Both the position numbers and the translations under genes were made by a program. DNA of 58,152 bases, taken from contig NZ_FUKR01000050.1 of NCBI RefSeq assembly GCF_900163835.1, forward strand, positions 1-58,152, in the 5' to 3' direction. Source of the DNA: Mycetocola reblochoni REB411 (GTDB lineage Bacteria > Actinomycetota > Actinomycetes > Actinomycetales > Microbacteriaceae). The first letter of the stretch is position 1. Every line of letters starts with the position of its first letter. Below are positions 6,502 through 13,506 of this stretch, piece by piece. Below the pieces are notes generated by a model that made no database searches, was not told the origin of the DNA, and was given only the letters and a program-made list of their open reading frames with translations.

Positions 6502-6886
6502 GGCGATCGCAGCAGTCGACCGGATCGCTCAACAGCTCATGGACGAGACGGAGGCGATCAAGCACTGGGGCGGTGAACGCCCGTACGACGGGGTGCTTTC
6601 GATGATCGCTAAACGAATCGAAGCAGCGTTCCCGCCCGAGCCCGTCGAGCACCTCGCTGTGCCCGGGCGGCAGCGCAAGAAGTTCACACACAAGGAGCGG
6701 ATGACCGTCTTCCGCCGCGACTCGTACCGGTGCCGCTACTGCGGAGATGACGAGCAGCTCACCGTTGACCACGTTGTCGCGTGGTCCCGAGGCGGTTCAG
6801 ACGAGCTCGACAACCTGCAGACGCTGTGCTTGAGCTGCAACAGCAGGAAGGGGGATTCAGATGGCCGTCCGCCGCGCCCGGCTTGA
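6449..6886 (+). CDS. HNH endonuclease (second of two)
   Basis: 145 aa from ATG 6449, chosen because GGAAGGAGGAAGG lies just upstream; a longer reading runs through the previous gene. Helical N-terminus (about 1-70), then a canonical HNH domain: RDSYRCRYCG, LTVDHVVAWSRGG, LDNLQTLCLSCNSRKGD. The catalytic DHV and both CxxC zinc pairs are intact. It is only distantly like the first HNH protein, so this is not a simple duplication. Overlaps the replication gene start by 26 nt. Confidence 0.83.
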   Translation: MADQYNARREHERQTEAEAIAAVDRIAQQLMDETEAIKHWGGERPYDGVLSMIAKRIEAAFPPEPVEHLAVPGRQRKKFTHKERMTVFRRDSYRCRYCGDDEQLTVDHVVAWSRGGSDELDNLQTLCLSCNSRKGDSDGRPPRPA

Positions 6887-7529
6887 GTTCGAAGACCACT
6901 ACACGCAGATACCGAATGCCTGGCTGAGGGACAAACGGCTGAGCCGGCGAGCACGAGGTCTGCTCGCCGAAATCATGACCCACCGCGTGGGCTGGATTGT
7001 GAACACTCGGTCGCTGATGGATAGCGGAGTCGAAGGCCGCGACGCGATCCGGAAAGCGCTGCAAGAGCTCGCCGCTAACGGGTATCTGATGCAGGAGAAA
7101 GTCACCGCGGAAGGCGGCAAGTTTGGCGGTGTTGATTACGTGCTTCAAGCCCCGCCCACCGGTGACGGAAAATCCGTCACCGGCGAATCCACCGGTGACG
7201 GATTCCCAGGGCCTGGTTCACCGCGCCCTGAAAAACCGTCGCCTGAAAATCCGCACCCTAAGAAGAACATCTCTAAGAACAACATCTCTAAAGAACAACA
7301 GGGGGGCGATGCCCTCTCCCCCACCTGTGGAAAACATCCTCATGGGACGACCGAGAAGTGCCGTGCGTGTGGCGATGCGCGGCGCCGTTGGGATGCCGCG
7401 CGAGCTCGTGAAGCGGCAGCGCCGAAACCGGCGACACCGATCCCGCCTCGTTCGACTGTCGGCATGTGCGAGCAGCACCCGTTCTACCCGGTGCCATGCG
7501 ACCGATGCGCTGAGGAAGCTGCAGCATGA
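6861..7529 (+). CDS. Replication initiator-like winged-helix protein (lambda O / DnaD-like) with origin-like repeats in the gene
   Basis: 222 aa. Residues about 8-85 form a winged helix of the phage replication/DnaD type (YTQIPNAWLRDKRLSRRARG, RDAIRKALQELAANGYLMQE). A low-complexity Pro/Lys/Asn linker (about 97-150) is encoded by iteron-like DNA and an A-rich tract, as in lambda O, where the origin lies within the initiator gene. The C-terminal part has Cys pairs (CRACG, MCEQHPFYPVPCDRC) that may bind zinc. No phage helicase or loader follows, so the protein probably recruits host helicase. RBS AAGGGGG precedes ATG 6861. Confidence 0.75.
   Translation: MAVRRARLEFEDHYTQIPNAWLRDKRLSRRARGLLAEIMTHRVGWIVNTRSLMDSGVEGRDAIRKALQELAANGYLMQEKVTAEGGKFGGVDYVLQAPPTGDGKSVTGESTGDGFPGPGSPRPEKPSPENPHPKKNISKNNISKEQQGGDALSPTCGKHPHGTTEKCRACGDARRRWDAARAREAAAPKPATPIPPRSTVGMCEQHPFYPVPCDRCAEEAAA
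7158..7302. repeat. Iteron cluster plus A-rich tract, candidate phage replication origin
   Basis: ACCGGTGACGGA at 7158-7169 and 7191-7202, with the inverted copy TCCGTCACCGG at 7173-7183, give three sites in 45 bp. They are followed by two near-repeats of CGCCTGAAAA-CCG (about 7224-7253) and then an A-rich tract with ATCTCTAA repeated (7259-7302), unusual in this GC-rich DNA. Iterons followed by an AT-rich unwinding region inside the initiator gene mirror lambda ori in gene O. Confidence 0.6.
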
Positions 7530-7840
7530 CCGTAATCCCGATCACCGTGCATGTCGATCCGAAGACGCTCTGGCGGGCCTCCGCCCGTGCCGAGCGCAAG
7601 GGTTCCACCATCGCGGAGCTCCTCGCCGACTACGTCGCACGCCTCGCCGACGACGGACCGATCATCGACGCCCACCTCGTGCGCTTGCACGGGCAAGGCC
7701 TCCCGGACCGGATCATCGCTGACGAGCTCGGGCTCAGCCTCGACAACGTCAAGACGAGGCGGGCACGCATGAAGCTGCCGGCGCACCGTGTGCCTCGAGG
7801 TTCTGTCGCGGAGGCGCGACTCCTCGCAGCACGCGTCTAG
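7526..7840 (+). CDS. Small HTH protein with ribbon-helix-helix-like N-terminus
   Basis: 104 aa. The start VIPITVHVDPKTLWRASARA resembles a short beta strand plus helix as in CopG-type proteins, and the second half (IADELGLSLDNVKTRRARMK) a sigma-region-4-like helix-turn-helix. Likely a DNA-binding regulator of the early operon. Start overlaps the initiator gene stop by 4 nt. A terminator follows. Confidence 0.65.
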   Translation: MTVIPITVHVDPKTLWRASARAERKGSTIAELLADYVARLADDGPIIDAHLVRLHGQGLPDRIIADELGLSLDNVKTRRARMKLPAHRVPRGSVAEARLLAARV

Positions 7841-7857
7841 AACAACACCCATTTCAC

Positions 7858-7890
7858 GACCCCACCGGGCTGCCGGCGAGGGTCTTTTTT
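7858..7890 (+). terminator. Rho-independent terminator directly upstream of ssb
   Basis: GACCC (7858-7862) pairs with GGGTC (7880-7884), enclosing a second CCGG-GCTG-CCGG hairpin, and is followed by six T. It lies inside a run of co-directional early genes, only 22 nt before the ssb ATG, so downstream expression requires read-through or antitermination. Confidence 0.7.
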
Positions 7891-7912
7891 CATGCTCGAA
7901 AGGAGCACACAC

Positions 7913-8446
7913 ATGGCCGGTGAAACGGTAATCACAGTCGTTGGCAACCTGACAGATGCACCGGAGCTCAGGTACACGTCGTCAGGGCTTGCGGTGGCGA
8001 ACTTCACGATCGCTTCCACGCCCCGTGTCTTCGACCGGCAGGCCGGCACGCACAAGGACGGCGAGCCGCTGTTCTTGCGCTGCTCGGCCTGGCGGGAGTT
8101 CGCGGAGAACGTCGCTAGCTCGCTGACGAAGGGCGCCCGCGTGATCGCGCAGGGTCGTCTGCGTCAGCGCTCCTACGACACGAAGGAGGGCGAGAAGCGC
8201 ACCGTCATCGAGCTCGAGGTCGACGAGATCGGCCCGAGCCTCCGCTACGCGACCGCACAGGTCACCCGCACGCCCCGCCAGGACGGCCAGGGCGGCGGGA
8301 ACTTCCCACCGGCGGGCAACCAGTCGTCCGGGGGCGCGTACGCCCCGCAGGGCGAGCCGTGGGCGCAGCACGGCCCCGGCCAGGCGCAGGGCGCAGCACA
8401 GGACGCATGGAACAACGGGAGCTTCGGCGATGAAACACCTTTCTAG
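7913..8446 (+). CDS. ssb: Single-stranded DNA-binding protein
   Basis: 177 aa from ATG 7913, preceded by AAGGAG at 8-nt distance. OB fold of about 110 residues ([67 protein letters not shown]), Gly/Gln-rich linker, and a C-terminal acidic tip ending GDETPF, the form that docks replication and repair proteins. A full-length phage copy of bacterial SSB, serving the phage replication fork and coating resected ends for ERF. Confidence 0.93.
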   Translation: MAGETVITVVGNLTDAPELRYTSSGLAVANFTIASTPRVFDRQAGTHKDGEPLFLRCSAWREFAENVASSLTKGARVIAQGRLRQRSYDTKEGEKRTVIELEVDEIGPSLRYATAQVTRTPRQDGQGGGNFPPAGNQSSGGAYAPQGEPWAQHGPGQAQGAAQDAWNNGSFGDETPF

Positions 8447-8669
8447 GTCGGTAAGTTTCGTCGGCGCCCAGACAGTCGGCTGGGCGCCCGAACCGCAGCC
8501 CCGGCTCCGCGCCGAGAACATGCCCACCGTGCGATGCGGCGTCTGCATGAACAACCCGCAGGGCTATTCCACGGTGCGATGCCCGCGGAACCATCCACAA
8601 CCGACGCCGCGGCCACGCAGCGACACAATGACGACGCTCGAGGAGGTGGTCGCCGCATGGAACAGCTGA
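8430..8669 (+). CDS. Possible small Cys-containing protein between ssb and the methyltransferase
   Basis: 79 aa in a frame that overlaps the ssb end by 17 nt and the methyltransferase start by 13 nt, leaving no gap in the operon. A CGVC pair and a third Cys occur in the middle ([20 protein letters not shown]); the end [10 protein letters not shown] looks helical. A shorter start at ATG 8520 is possible. No known family; coding status is uncertain. Confidence 0.42.
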   Translation: MKHLSRSVSFVGAQTVGWAPEPQPRLRAENMPTVRCGVCMNNPQGYSTVRCPRNHPQPTPRPRSDTMTTLEEVVAAWNS

Positions 8670-9871
8670 CGTTGCACGCCGGCGACTGCCGCACGGTCAT
8701 GGCTGAGATGCCGGATGCCTCGGTCGACGCGATCGTCACGGACCCGCCCTACGAGCTCGGCTTCATGGGCAAGGGGTGGGATTCGTCGGGCATCGCGTAC
8801 GACCCGGAGGTGTGGGCACAAGCCCTCCGGGTGTTGAAGCCTGGCGGGCACCTGCTCGCGTTCGGCGCGACACGCACCTGGCATCGCCTCGCCGTTGCGG
8901 TGGAAGATGCCGGGTTCGAGATCCGCGAAAGCATCGTGTGGATGTACGGGTCCGGGTTCCCGAAGTCGATGGACGTCGCCAAGGCGATCACGGGCCACGA
9001 GAGTGGACACGGTTCCAACTCAGGTGCGATCAGGCGCGCGGCTATGGGCGACGCCTACGTGCCTTCGGGGCGGCTCGGCAACCGTGATGGTGCTGGTCGA
9101 CGTGACACCGGGCTGAACGGCCACGAGTTGAAGCTCAGCGAGAACGGCGAGAAGTGGGCCGGCTGGGGGACGGCGCTCAAGCCTGCGTTCGAGCCTGTCG
9201 TGGTCGCCCGCAAGCCTCTCGCCGGGACGGTCGCCGCGAACGTCCTCGCGCACGGGACTGGGGCGCTGAACATCGACGCCAGCAGGATCGGTCGGGGTGA
9301 CGGTGACCGCACCGAGTACGGGCGCGACAAGCTGCTCGACTACGCACACGAGTCGGTGGCGTTGGGGAAGTTCAACCAGACCACCCCGTACGCACCGCAC
9401 GATGCGGGCCGGTTCCCGTCGAACGTGATCCTGGACGAATCGCAAGCCGCCGAGCTCGACAAGCAGACCGGCGTCACCGCATCGCGGAAGGGCAAACCCC
9501 GCAGCGGAAAGAACGGTGACGGGTGGGGCATGACCGCGACCGGTGCCGAGTACGACGACATCGGCGGCGCGTCCCGGTTCTTCTACGTCGCGAAGGCCGG
9601 CGCGGACGAGCGTCCCGTGGTCGATGGTGTCGCGCACGCCACGGTGAAGCCGCTGGCGCTGATGCGGTACCTCGTGCGCCTCATCACCCCGCCAGGCGGG
9701 ACGGTGCTTGACCCGTTCGCCGGGTCCGGGACGACTCTCGAGGCCGCCCTGGTCGAGGGGTTCAACGCGGTCGGGATCGAGCTCGAAGCCGACCACCTGC
9801 CTCTCATCCGCAAACGGCTCGGGAAGCCGATCCAGCAGTCCCTCTTCGGAGATTGGAGCGACACAGCATGA
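8657..9871 (+). CDS. Orphan DNA (adenine-N6 or cytosine-N4) methyltransferase, beta class
   Basis: 404 aa from ATG 8657 (GGAGG upstream). Catalytic motif IV TDPPYELGF (DPPY at 29-32) is N-terminal and the SAM-binding motif I DPFAGSGTT is near residues 351-359, preceded by HATVKPLALMRYLVRL. This order (IV, target region, I) defines the beta class. The central 200 residues form the target recognition region. No restriction enzyme is adjacent, so it is an orphan phage methylase, plausibly for protection from host restriction or for regulation. Confidence 0.9.
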   Translation: MEQLTLHAGDCRTVMAEMPDASVDAIVTDPPYELGFMGKGWDSSGIAYDPEVWAQALRVLKPGGHLLAFGATRTWHRLAVAVEDAGFEIRESIVWMYGSGFPKSMDVAKAITGHESGHGSNSGAIRRAAMGDAYVPSGRLGNRDGAGRRDTGLNGHELKLSENGEKWAGWGTALKPAFEPVVVARKPLAGTVAANVLAHGTGALNIDASRIGRGDGDRTEYGRDKLLDYAHESVALGKFNQTTPYAPHDAGRFPSNVILDESQAAELDKQTGVTASRKGKPRSGKNGDGWGMTATGAEYDDIGGASRFFYVAKAGADERPVVDGVAHATVKPLALMRYLVRLITPPGGTVLDPFAGSGTTLEAALVEGFNAVGIELEADHLPLIRKRLGKPIQQSLFGDWSDTA

Positions 9872-10617
9872 ACGAACGCACCTGTGTGAGGGGATGCGTC
9901 TACACCGGTCAGCACTACGACCAGTGCCTCCGCGATCGCGTGTTCGGCGGCAAGGCTGAGTGCGACGGGTGCCTCCGGGTGCCCGCCGCGCACGGCGTCA
10001 TGGTGTGCCAAGACGACTGGAACCGGTACCTGGGCGTGCTGCAGGTCGCACCGGACCTGGTGACGTTCCTCCGCACCGTGATCGATCCGACGAAGGCCGT
10101 CCGGTACGGGGAACGTGTGTCGACGTCCAAACCTGACGCGCCGGCCCCGATGGATGTGTCTGCGGTGGACGCGGTGAACGAGATCGTGAACACGATCATC
10201 GGTCAGGCGGAGTGGCACGGCGACGAACGAACGTATGGCCGCTGGTCTGTTGGTGTCCCTGCCGGCGCGACTGGTGTGGAGGTGCACGACCAGGTCGGGC
10301 CTGCCTGTGCGTACCTCACCGACCACGCCGCCGAGGTGCTGAACAGCGCCAGTGCCGGCGACACGGTCCGTGTGCTCCTCGATGACGGAGTGTGGACGGT
10401 CGAGCGGGCTCTGGCCCGGTGGCCGCACGCGGCGTGGGCGGTCGACCCGTACCAGGTGTCGATGCCGTGCCTGTCGTGCGAACGCCGCACGGTCCTCGCC
10501 TATCCGGCATCGATCCCGGGGTTCCCGACCAACTACCGGTGCCTGGCCTGCGGCTGGGCACCATCCGACGCGGACCACAGCACCGTGGCCGCATACCTCG
10601 AAGGAGAACCAGCATGA
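9868..10617 (+). CDS. Phage protein with N- and C-terminal zinc-ribbon-like Cys clusters
   Basis: 249 aa from ATG 9868 (overlaps the methyltransferase stop). The N-terminus has several Cys (TCVRGCVYTGQHYDQC, CDGCLRV) and the C-terminus two CxxC pairs (CLSCERR, YRCLACGWAP) separated by about 27 residues, a zinc-ribbon pattern. Between lie helices and a beta-rich segment (TVRVLLDDGVWTVERALARW). Function unknown; small zinc proteins of this type are frequent in actinophage early regions. Confidence 0.72.
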   Translation: MNERTCVRGCVYTGQHYDQCLRDRVFGGKAECDGCLRVPAAHGVMVCQDDWNRYLGVLQVAPDLVTFLRTVIDPTKAVRYGERVSTSKPDAPAPMDVSAVDAVNEIVNTIIGQAEWHGDERTYGRWSVGVPAGATGVEVHDQVGPACAYLTDHAAEVLNSASAGDTVRVLLDDGVWTVERALARWPHAAWAVDPYQVSMPCLSCERRTVLAYPASIPGFPTNYRCLACGWAPSDADHSTVAAYLEGEPA

Positions 10618-10811
10618 CCGAGAACATCGACCACAAGCCATTCACCCTCGACGACCTGCAGGAGGACCTGAGCCTCGCAAACGAGCTCGCCGAGGAGTTC
10701 GCCTACGGGCGCGACGAGGCCGGGCTGTTCGTTGAGCAGTACAGGCTGCCAGACGCTTCCCTCGTCGCGAGGTACCGCCTCGACGTGACGATCAAGGCGG
10801 TCGAGTCATGA
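10614..10811 (+). CDS. Small acidic phage protein
   Basis: 65 aa, acidic and helical (LDDLQEDLSLANELAEEFAY). ATG overlaps the previous stop by 4 nt. Its first codons (CATGACCGAGAACATC) are identical to the start of the following gene, forming a 16-bp repeat across gene junctions. Function unknown. Confidence 0.62.
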   Translation: MTENIDHKPFTLDDLQEDLSLANELAEEFAYGRDEAGLFVEQYRLPDASLVARYRLDVTIKAVES

Positions 10812-11068
10812 CCGAGAACATCACGCCCCAAGCAGAGGTGGACGGGCTTCTCGAGGCTGTTCACGACTGGCAGGCGCACGAGGGCATCACTGATGCCACG
10901 ATGCTCGCGTCCGTGGGTGAGGCACAGGCTATCGCGACCCTCGCTCTCGTGGAGCAGCAGCGCATCGCCAACCTCATCGCGCTGTACCAGGCGGACTCGG
11001 ACATTCTCGATGACCCGAGATTTGATGCCGCAAAAGCCGACATTAGGAAGGCGCTGGGGCTGTCATGA
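10808..11068 (+). CDS. Small helical phage protein
   Basis: 86 aa, predicted all-helical (EVDGLLEAVHDWQAHEG, LALVEQQRIANLIALYQAD). Coupled by a 4-nt overlap to both neighbours. Begins MTENI like the upstream protein, but the bodies are not alike, so only the junction is shared. Function unknown. Confidence 0.62.
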   Translation: MTENITPQAEVDGLLEAVHDWQAHEGITDATMLASVGEAQAIATLALVEQQRIANLIALYQADSDILDDPRFDAAKADIRKALGLS

Positions 11069-11334
11069 GCGAGCGGGACTGCTTGCAGTGTGGTGAAAGC
11101 CAGGCCGCGATCCGAGCAAGCCAGAGCGCCAGAGACCCCATCTTCTGCGGTGCCGTGGATTACTTCGGAGAGTGCGAGTGGGAGCAGGAACGTCACCGGT
11201 TCCGAGACTGGTCAGACAAGGAGCTGATCGAGGGCTGGAAGGTGCAACCGGAGCACGTGGACAAATACCGGCGAATCATGAACGGCTACGAGATTGCCGA
11301 TGAACACCGAATCGAAGGATGGAGAAACGCATGA
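11065..11334 (+). CDS. Small Cys-rich phage protein
   Basis: 89 aa. CLQCGES at the N-terminus and two further Cys (FCGAVDYFGECEWE) could bind one zinc. The C-terminal half is charged and helical (DKELIEGWKVQPEHVDKYRR). Overlaps neighbours by 4 nt at each end. Function unknown. Confidence 0.62.
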   Translation: MSERDCLQCGESQAAIRASQSARDPIFCGAVDYFGECEWEQERHRFRDWSDKELIEGWKVQPEHVDKYRRIMNGYEIADEHRIEGWRNA

Positions 11335-11690
11335 GCGAAACGTTGGCCCTGCTTGAGCGGGCACACGCGCACCTGACCGAACTGCGAGACGCGACCAGCC
11401 GCAACGGATGGCAAGGCATCGGCTACTTCCAGCACTGGGGCGGGCAGAACCAGAACGGGGACTACGCAGAGTCGATCCTGTTCGACCAGCGGGGAGAGCC
11501 CTTGGTCTATGGGCTCCCCGATGCTCACGGGGACCTGATCGTGGCCTTGCACCGCACCATCGACGCGCAACTGGCGATCCTGGCGGCAGACATCGAACTG
11601 GGCAGGGGGGTCGAATCGCTCTTCGAAATGGAACTGGTTACCTACTCGTCTACAGCCCTGGCCCGCGCGGTTCTGGGGGAGGAAGCATGA
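11331..11690 (+). CDS. Phage protein, function unknown
   Basis: 119 aa from ATG 11331 (4-nt overlap). A helical start (LALLERAHAHLTELRD) is followed by an aromatic-rich GIGYFQHWGGQNQNGD and a long helix (LHRTIDAQLAILAADIELG). It ends LGEEA, encoded by a 16-bp sequence that recurs at the end of the next gene. No recognised family. Confidence 0.62.
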   Translation: MSETLALLERAHAHLTELRDATSRNGWQGIGYFQHWGGQNQNGDYAESILFDQRGEPLVYGLPDAHGDLIVALHRTIDAQLAILAADIELGRGVESLFEMELVTYSSTALARAVLGEEA

Positions 11691-11966
11691 GATACAAGCC
11701 GAATCAGCGAGTGGCCTACTACGAAGTCACTGGCAAGTCCGACCCGTGCCCCGCGCGAATTGAAGTCGGTGAAATCCTCATCGACCGGCCGCGAGGTAAG
11801 ACCACGGTCTGGGATTTCTTCAACTCCCGCACCGAGGAGCCCGCCTGGGTTACCGGAGAACTACTCGGATACGCCCGAGTTGACCCAGGAACGATGAAGC
11901 CCGTACCGGAACCGAAACTGCAAGCGGTATTGGAGCGGCGCAAGTCACTCGGGGAGGAAGCATGAG
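11676..11966 (+). repeat. Pair of identical gene-junction sequences (GGGGAGGAAGCATGAG)
   Basis: The 16-bp word at 11676-11691 and 11951-11966 encodes the C-terminal GEEA of the upstream gene, supplies the GGAGG ribosome site and contains the ATG of the downstream gene. The flanking genes differ, so the junction, not a whole gene, is repeated. Confidence 0.75.
11687..11965 (+). CDS. Small phage protein, beta-rich
   Basis: 92 aa from ATG 11687 within the junction repeat. Looks beta-rich (RVAYYEVTGKSDPCPARIEV, WVTGELLGYARVDPGTMKPV) and could be a small SH3- or PUA-like domain, but nothing is diagnostic. Ends LGEEA by way of the repeated junction. Confidence 0.58.
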   Translation: MRYKPNQRVAYYEVTGKSDPCPARIEVGEILIDRPRGKTTVWDFFNSRTEEPAWVTGELLGYARVDPGTMKPVPEPKLQAVLERRKSLGEEA

Positions 11967-12177
11967 CGGCTGGTGGGTCGGCGTTGGTGATGACGCTGAG
12001 CTAGTGGCTCGCCACGTTCCGGGCCGGGATAACCCCTACCTCGGAATTCAGGAGGGAAACACGTTCGTCGCGGTAGCTGAGTTCATCAGTGACGCCGACA
12101 TGGATTACCTCAAAGCAAAGCTCGCGGGCGTGTTTTTCATGCCTGCCGCACTGAACGAAGGGAACACCGATGACTAG
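11962..12177 (+). CDS. Small phage protein, function unknown
   Basis: 71 aa. Starts SGWWVGVGDDAELVARH and ends NEGNTDD; the last residues are encoded by a 22-bp sequence found again at the next gene junction. Overlaps the next gene by 8 nt. Confidence 0.58.
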   Translation: MSGWWVGVGDDAELVARHVPGRDNPYLGIQEGNTFVAVAEFISDADMDYLKAKLAGVFFMPAALNEGNTDD

Positions 12178-12413
12178 GCCCCGTACGCCTGAGTTCTTCC
12201 CCCGCATGAAGGTTCGCGGGAAACGACGACGTCAGCCCAAACGGCGCTTGGCTCCGGCATGGGCCGAACAGGTTGCGGCCGCGTGCGCCGCCGGTGGTGT
12301 TTCGCTCGAACGGTTCGCACGCGCTGTTCGTGCGTTCGCCGCCACCGTCCCACCAACCCGGCCCATCGCCATTACCGGAATCCACAAACCCAACGAAGGG
12401 AACACCGATGACT
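12154..12413 (+). repeat. 22-bp direct repeat at two successive gene junctions
   Basis: Perfect copies at 12154-12175 and 12392-12413 (beginning AACGAAGGGAACACCGATG). Each encodes the NEGNTDD tail of the upstream gene, carries the GAAGGGA ribosome site and the ATG of the next gene, which starts 8 nt before the stop. Confidence 0.82.
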
Positions 12414-12415
12414 GA
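12170..12415 (+). CDS. Small, very basic phage protein
   Basis: 81 aa, strongly basic N-terminus (KVRGKRRRQPKRRLAPAW), then a helical segment (AAACAAGGVSLERFARAVRA). May bind nucleic acid. Ends NEGNTDD like its upstream neighbour because of the repeated junction. Function unknown. Confidence 0.52.
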   Translation: MTRPRTPEFFPRMKVRGKRRRQPKRRLAPAWAEQVAAACAAGGVSLERFARAVRAFAATVPPTRPIAITGIHKPNEGNTDD

Positions 12416-12698
12416 CAACAAGAAGCTGATCGAAGAGGCACGGGGGAAGTTCCGCTCGCTGGACGGCGTGGTCGTGGTCTCGCCGCGACTGCTGTCCCGC
12501 CTCGCCGACGCCCTCGAAGCTGCGAAGGAAAGGCGTGTCGTGCGCTCGAAGGCGGAGCTGTTGGGGCTCCGCAAGGGGAGCGTCGTGGTCGACAGGCAGG
12601 GCGTCGTTGCGGTCGTTTGGGGGATGAACGTGTACGAGTTCGGCGAGAGCCTGGTCCTCCCCGCCACGGTCCTGTACACCCCGGAGGTGACCCGATGA
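12408..12698 (+). CDS. Small phage protein, paralogue of the next gene
   Basis: 96 aa. MTDNKKLIEEARG, ALEAAKERRVVRSKAEL, LRKGSVVVD and YTPEVTR align with MTDYKKLIDQLRA, ALEAATEPRIVRTAEQL, LPVGSVVLD and HAPEVTR of the protein at 12695, so the pair arose by tandem duplication. A short beta segment (GSVVVDRQGVVAVVWG) follows a helical start. Function unknown. Confidence 0.65.
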   Translation: MTDNKKLIEEARGKFRSLDGVVVVSPRLLSRLADALEAAKERRVVRSKAELLGLRKGSVVVDRQGVVAVVWGMNVYEFGESLVLPATVLYTPEVTR

Positions 12699-13054
12699 CT
12701 GACTACAAGAAGCTGATTGACCAACTGCGAGCGGTTGAGCCGACCTGGCCTCGCGGTATGTACGGGTGCCCTCGGGACATGTACTCCGACGTAAAGCCCC
12801 TCATGAATGAGGCTGCCAACGCTCTCGAAGCCGCGACGGAACCGCGCATCGTGCGGACCGCAGAACAGCTACGCGCGCTGCCGGTAGGGAGCGTGGTGCT
12901 GGATGTCTGGGGGGTGGCGTGGCAGTCCCATGTGCTTGAGCCCCTCGGCGTCCGGTGGAGAGACGCGAACAGCAAGTCGAGCGAAGTCCACGCGCGCTTG
13001 CTCGTAAGTCGTTGCTCCCTCATCGTCCTGCACGCCCCGGAGGTGACCCGATGA
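12695..13054 (+). CDS. Small phage protein, paralogue of the previous gene
   Basis: 119 aa. Same scaffold as the 96-aa neighbour with an insertion (WPRGMYGCPRDMYSDVKPLM) and a longer C-terminal strand region (SKSSEVHARLLVSRCSLIVL). The duplication, with shared junction sequences on both sides, suggests recombination between the repeats. Function unknown. Confidence 0.63.
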   Translation: MTDYKKLIDQLRAVEPTWPRGMYGCPRDMYSDVKPLMNEAANALEAATEPRIVRTAEQLRALPVGSVVLDVWGVAWQSHVLEPLGVRWRDANSKSSEVHARLLVSRCSLIVLHAPEVTR

Positions 13055-13506
13055 GCGGGCAGATGCGCGTGCTCACGGTGCGTCAGCCGTGGGCGTCGGC
13101 CATCATCCACGGCGGCAAGGACGTCGAGAACCGCGTGCGGAACATCGCCGGGACATACCGCGGCCCCGTAGCTATCCACGCCGCAGCGGGGAAAGCCGCG
13201 GAGATCACGGACGAGCAAGAGGCCCGCCTGCTCGCAGCAGATGCAGACGAGCTCGGCGGCATCGCAGCATGGCTCGACGGAGAACCGATCCGGGGTGGCG
13301 TCATCCTCGGAGTCGTCGACCTGGTGGACGTGCACAGCGTCAACGACTGCGGCGGTTGCAGCGAGTGGGGCGAGCCCGAGCATCATCACCTCGTGCTCCG
13401 TGACGCTCGCCCCGTCGTCCCGGTGCCCTACCGGGGCGCGCTTGGTCTCCGCTGGCTCGACGCTGACACGTACTCGGCCCTGCACGCGCAGGGGGTGACC
13501 CGATGA
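13051..13506 (+). CDS. ASCH-domain protein
   Basis: 151 aa. The N-terminal LTVRQPWASAIIHGGKDVEN, TYRGPVAIHAAA and the later GGVILGVVDLVDV match the ASCH domain, a PUA-like RNA-binding fold often found in phages. Residues CGGCSEWGEPEHHH may bind a metal. ASCH proteins are proposed to act in RNA metabolism or nucleotide/nucleoside processing; the phage role is unknown. Coupled to neighbours by 4-nt overlaps inside the repeated junction sequence. Confidence 0.8.
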   Translation: MSGQMRVLTVRQPWASAIIHGGKDVENRVRNIAGTYRGPVAIHAAAGKAAEITDEQEARLLAADADELGGIAAWLDGEPIRGGVILGVVDLVDVHSVNDCGGCSEWGEPEHHHLVLRDARPVVPVPYRGALGLRWLDADTYSALHAQGVTR

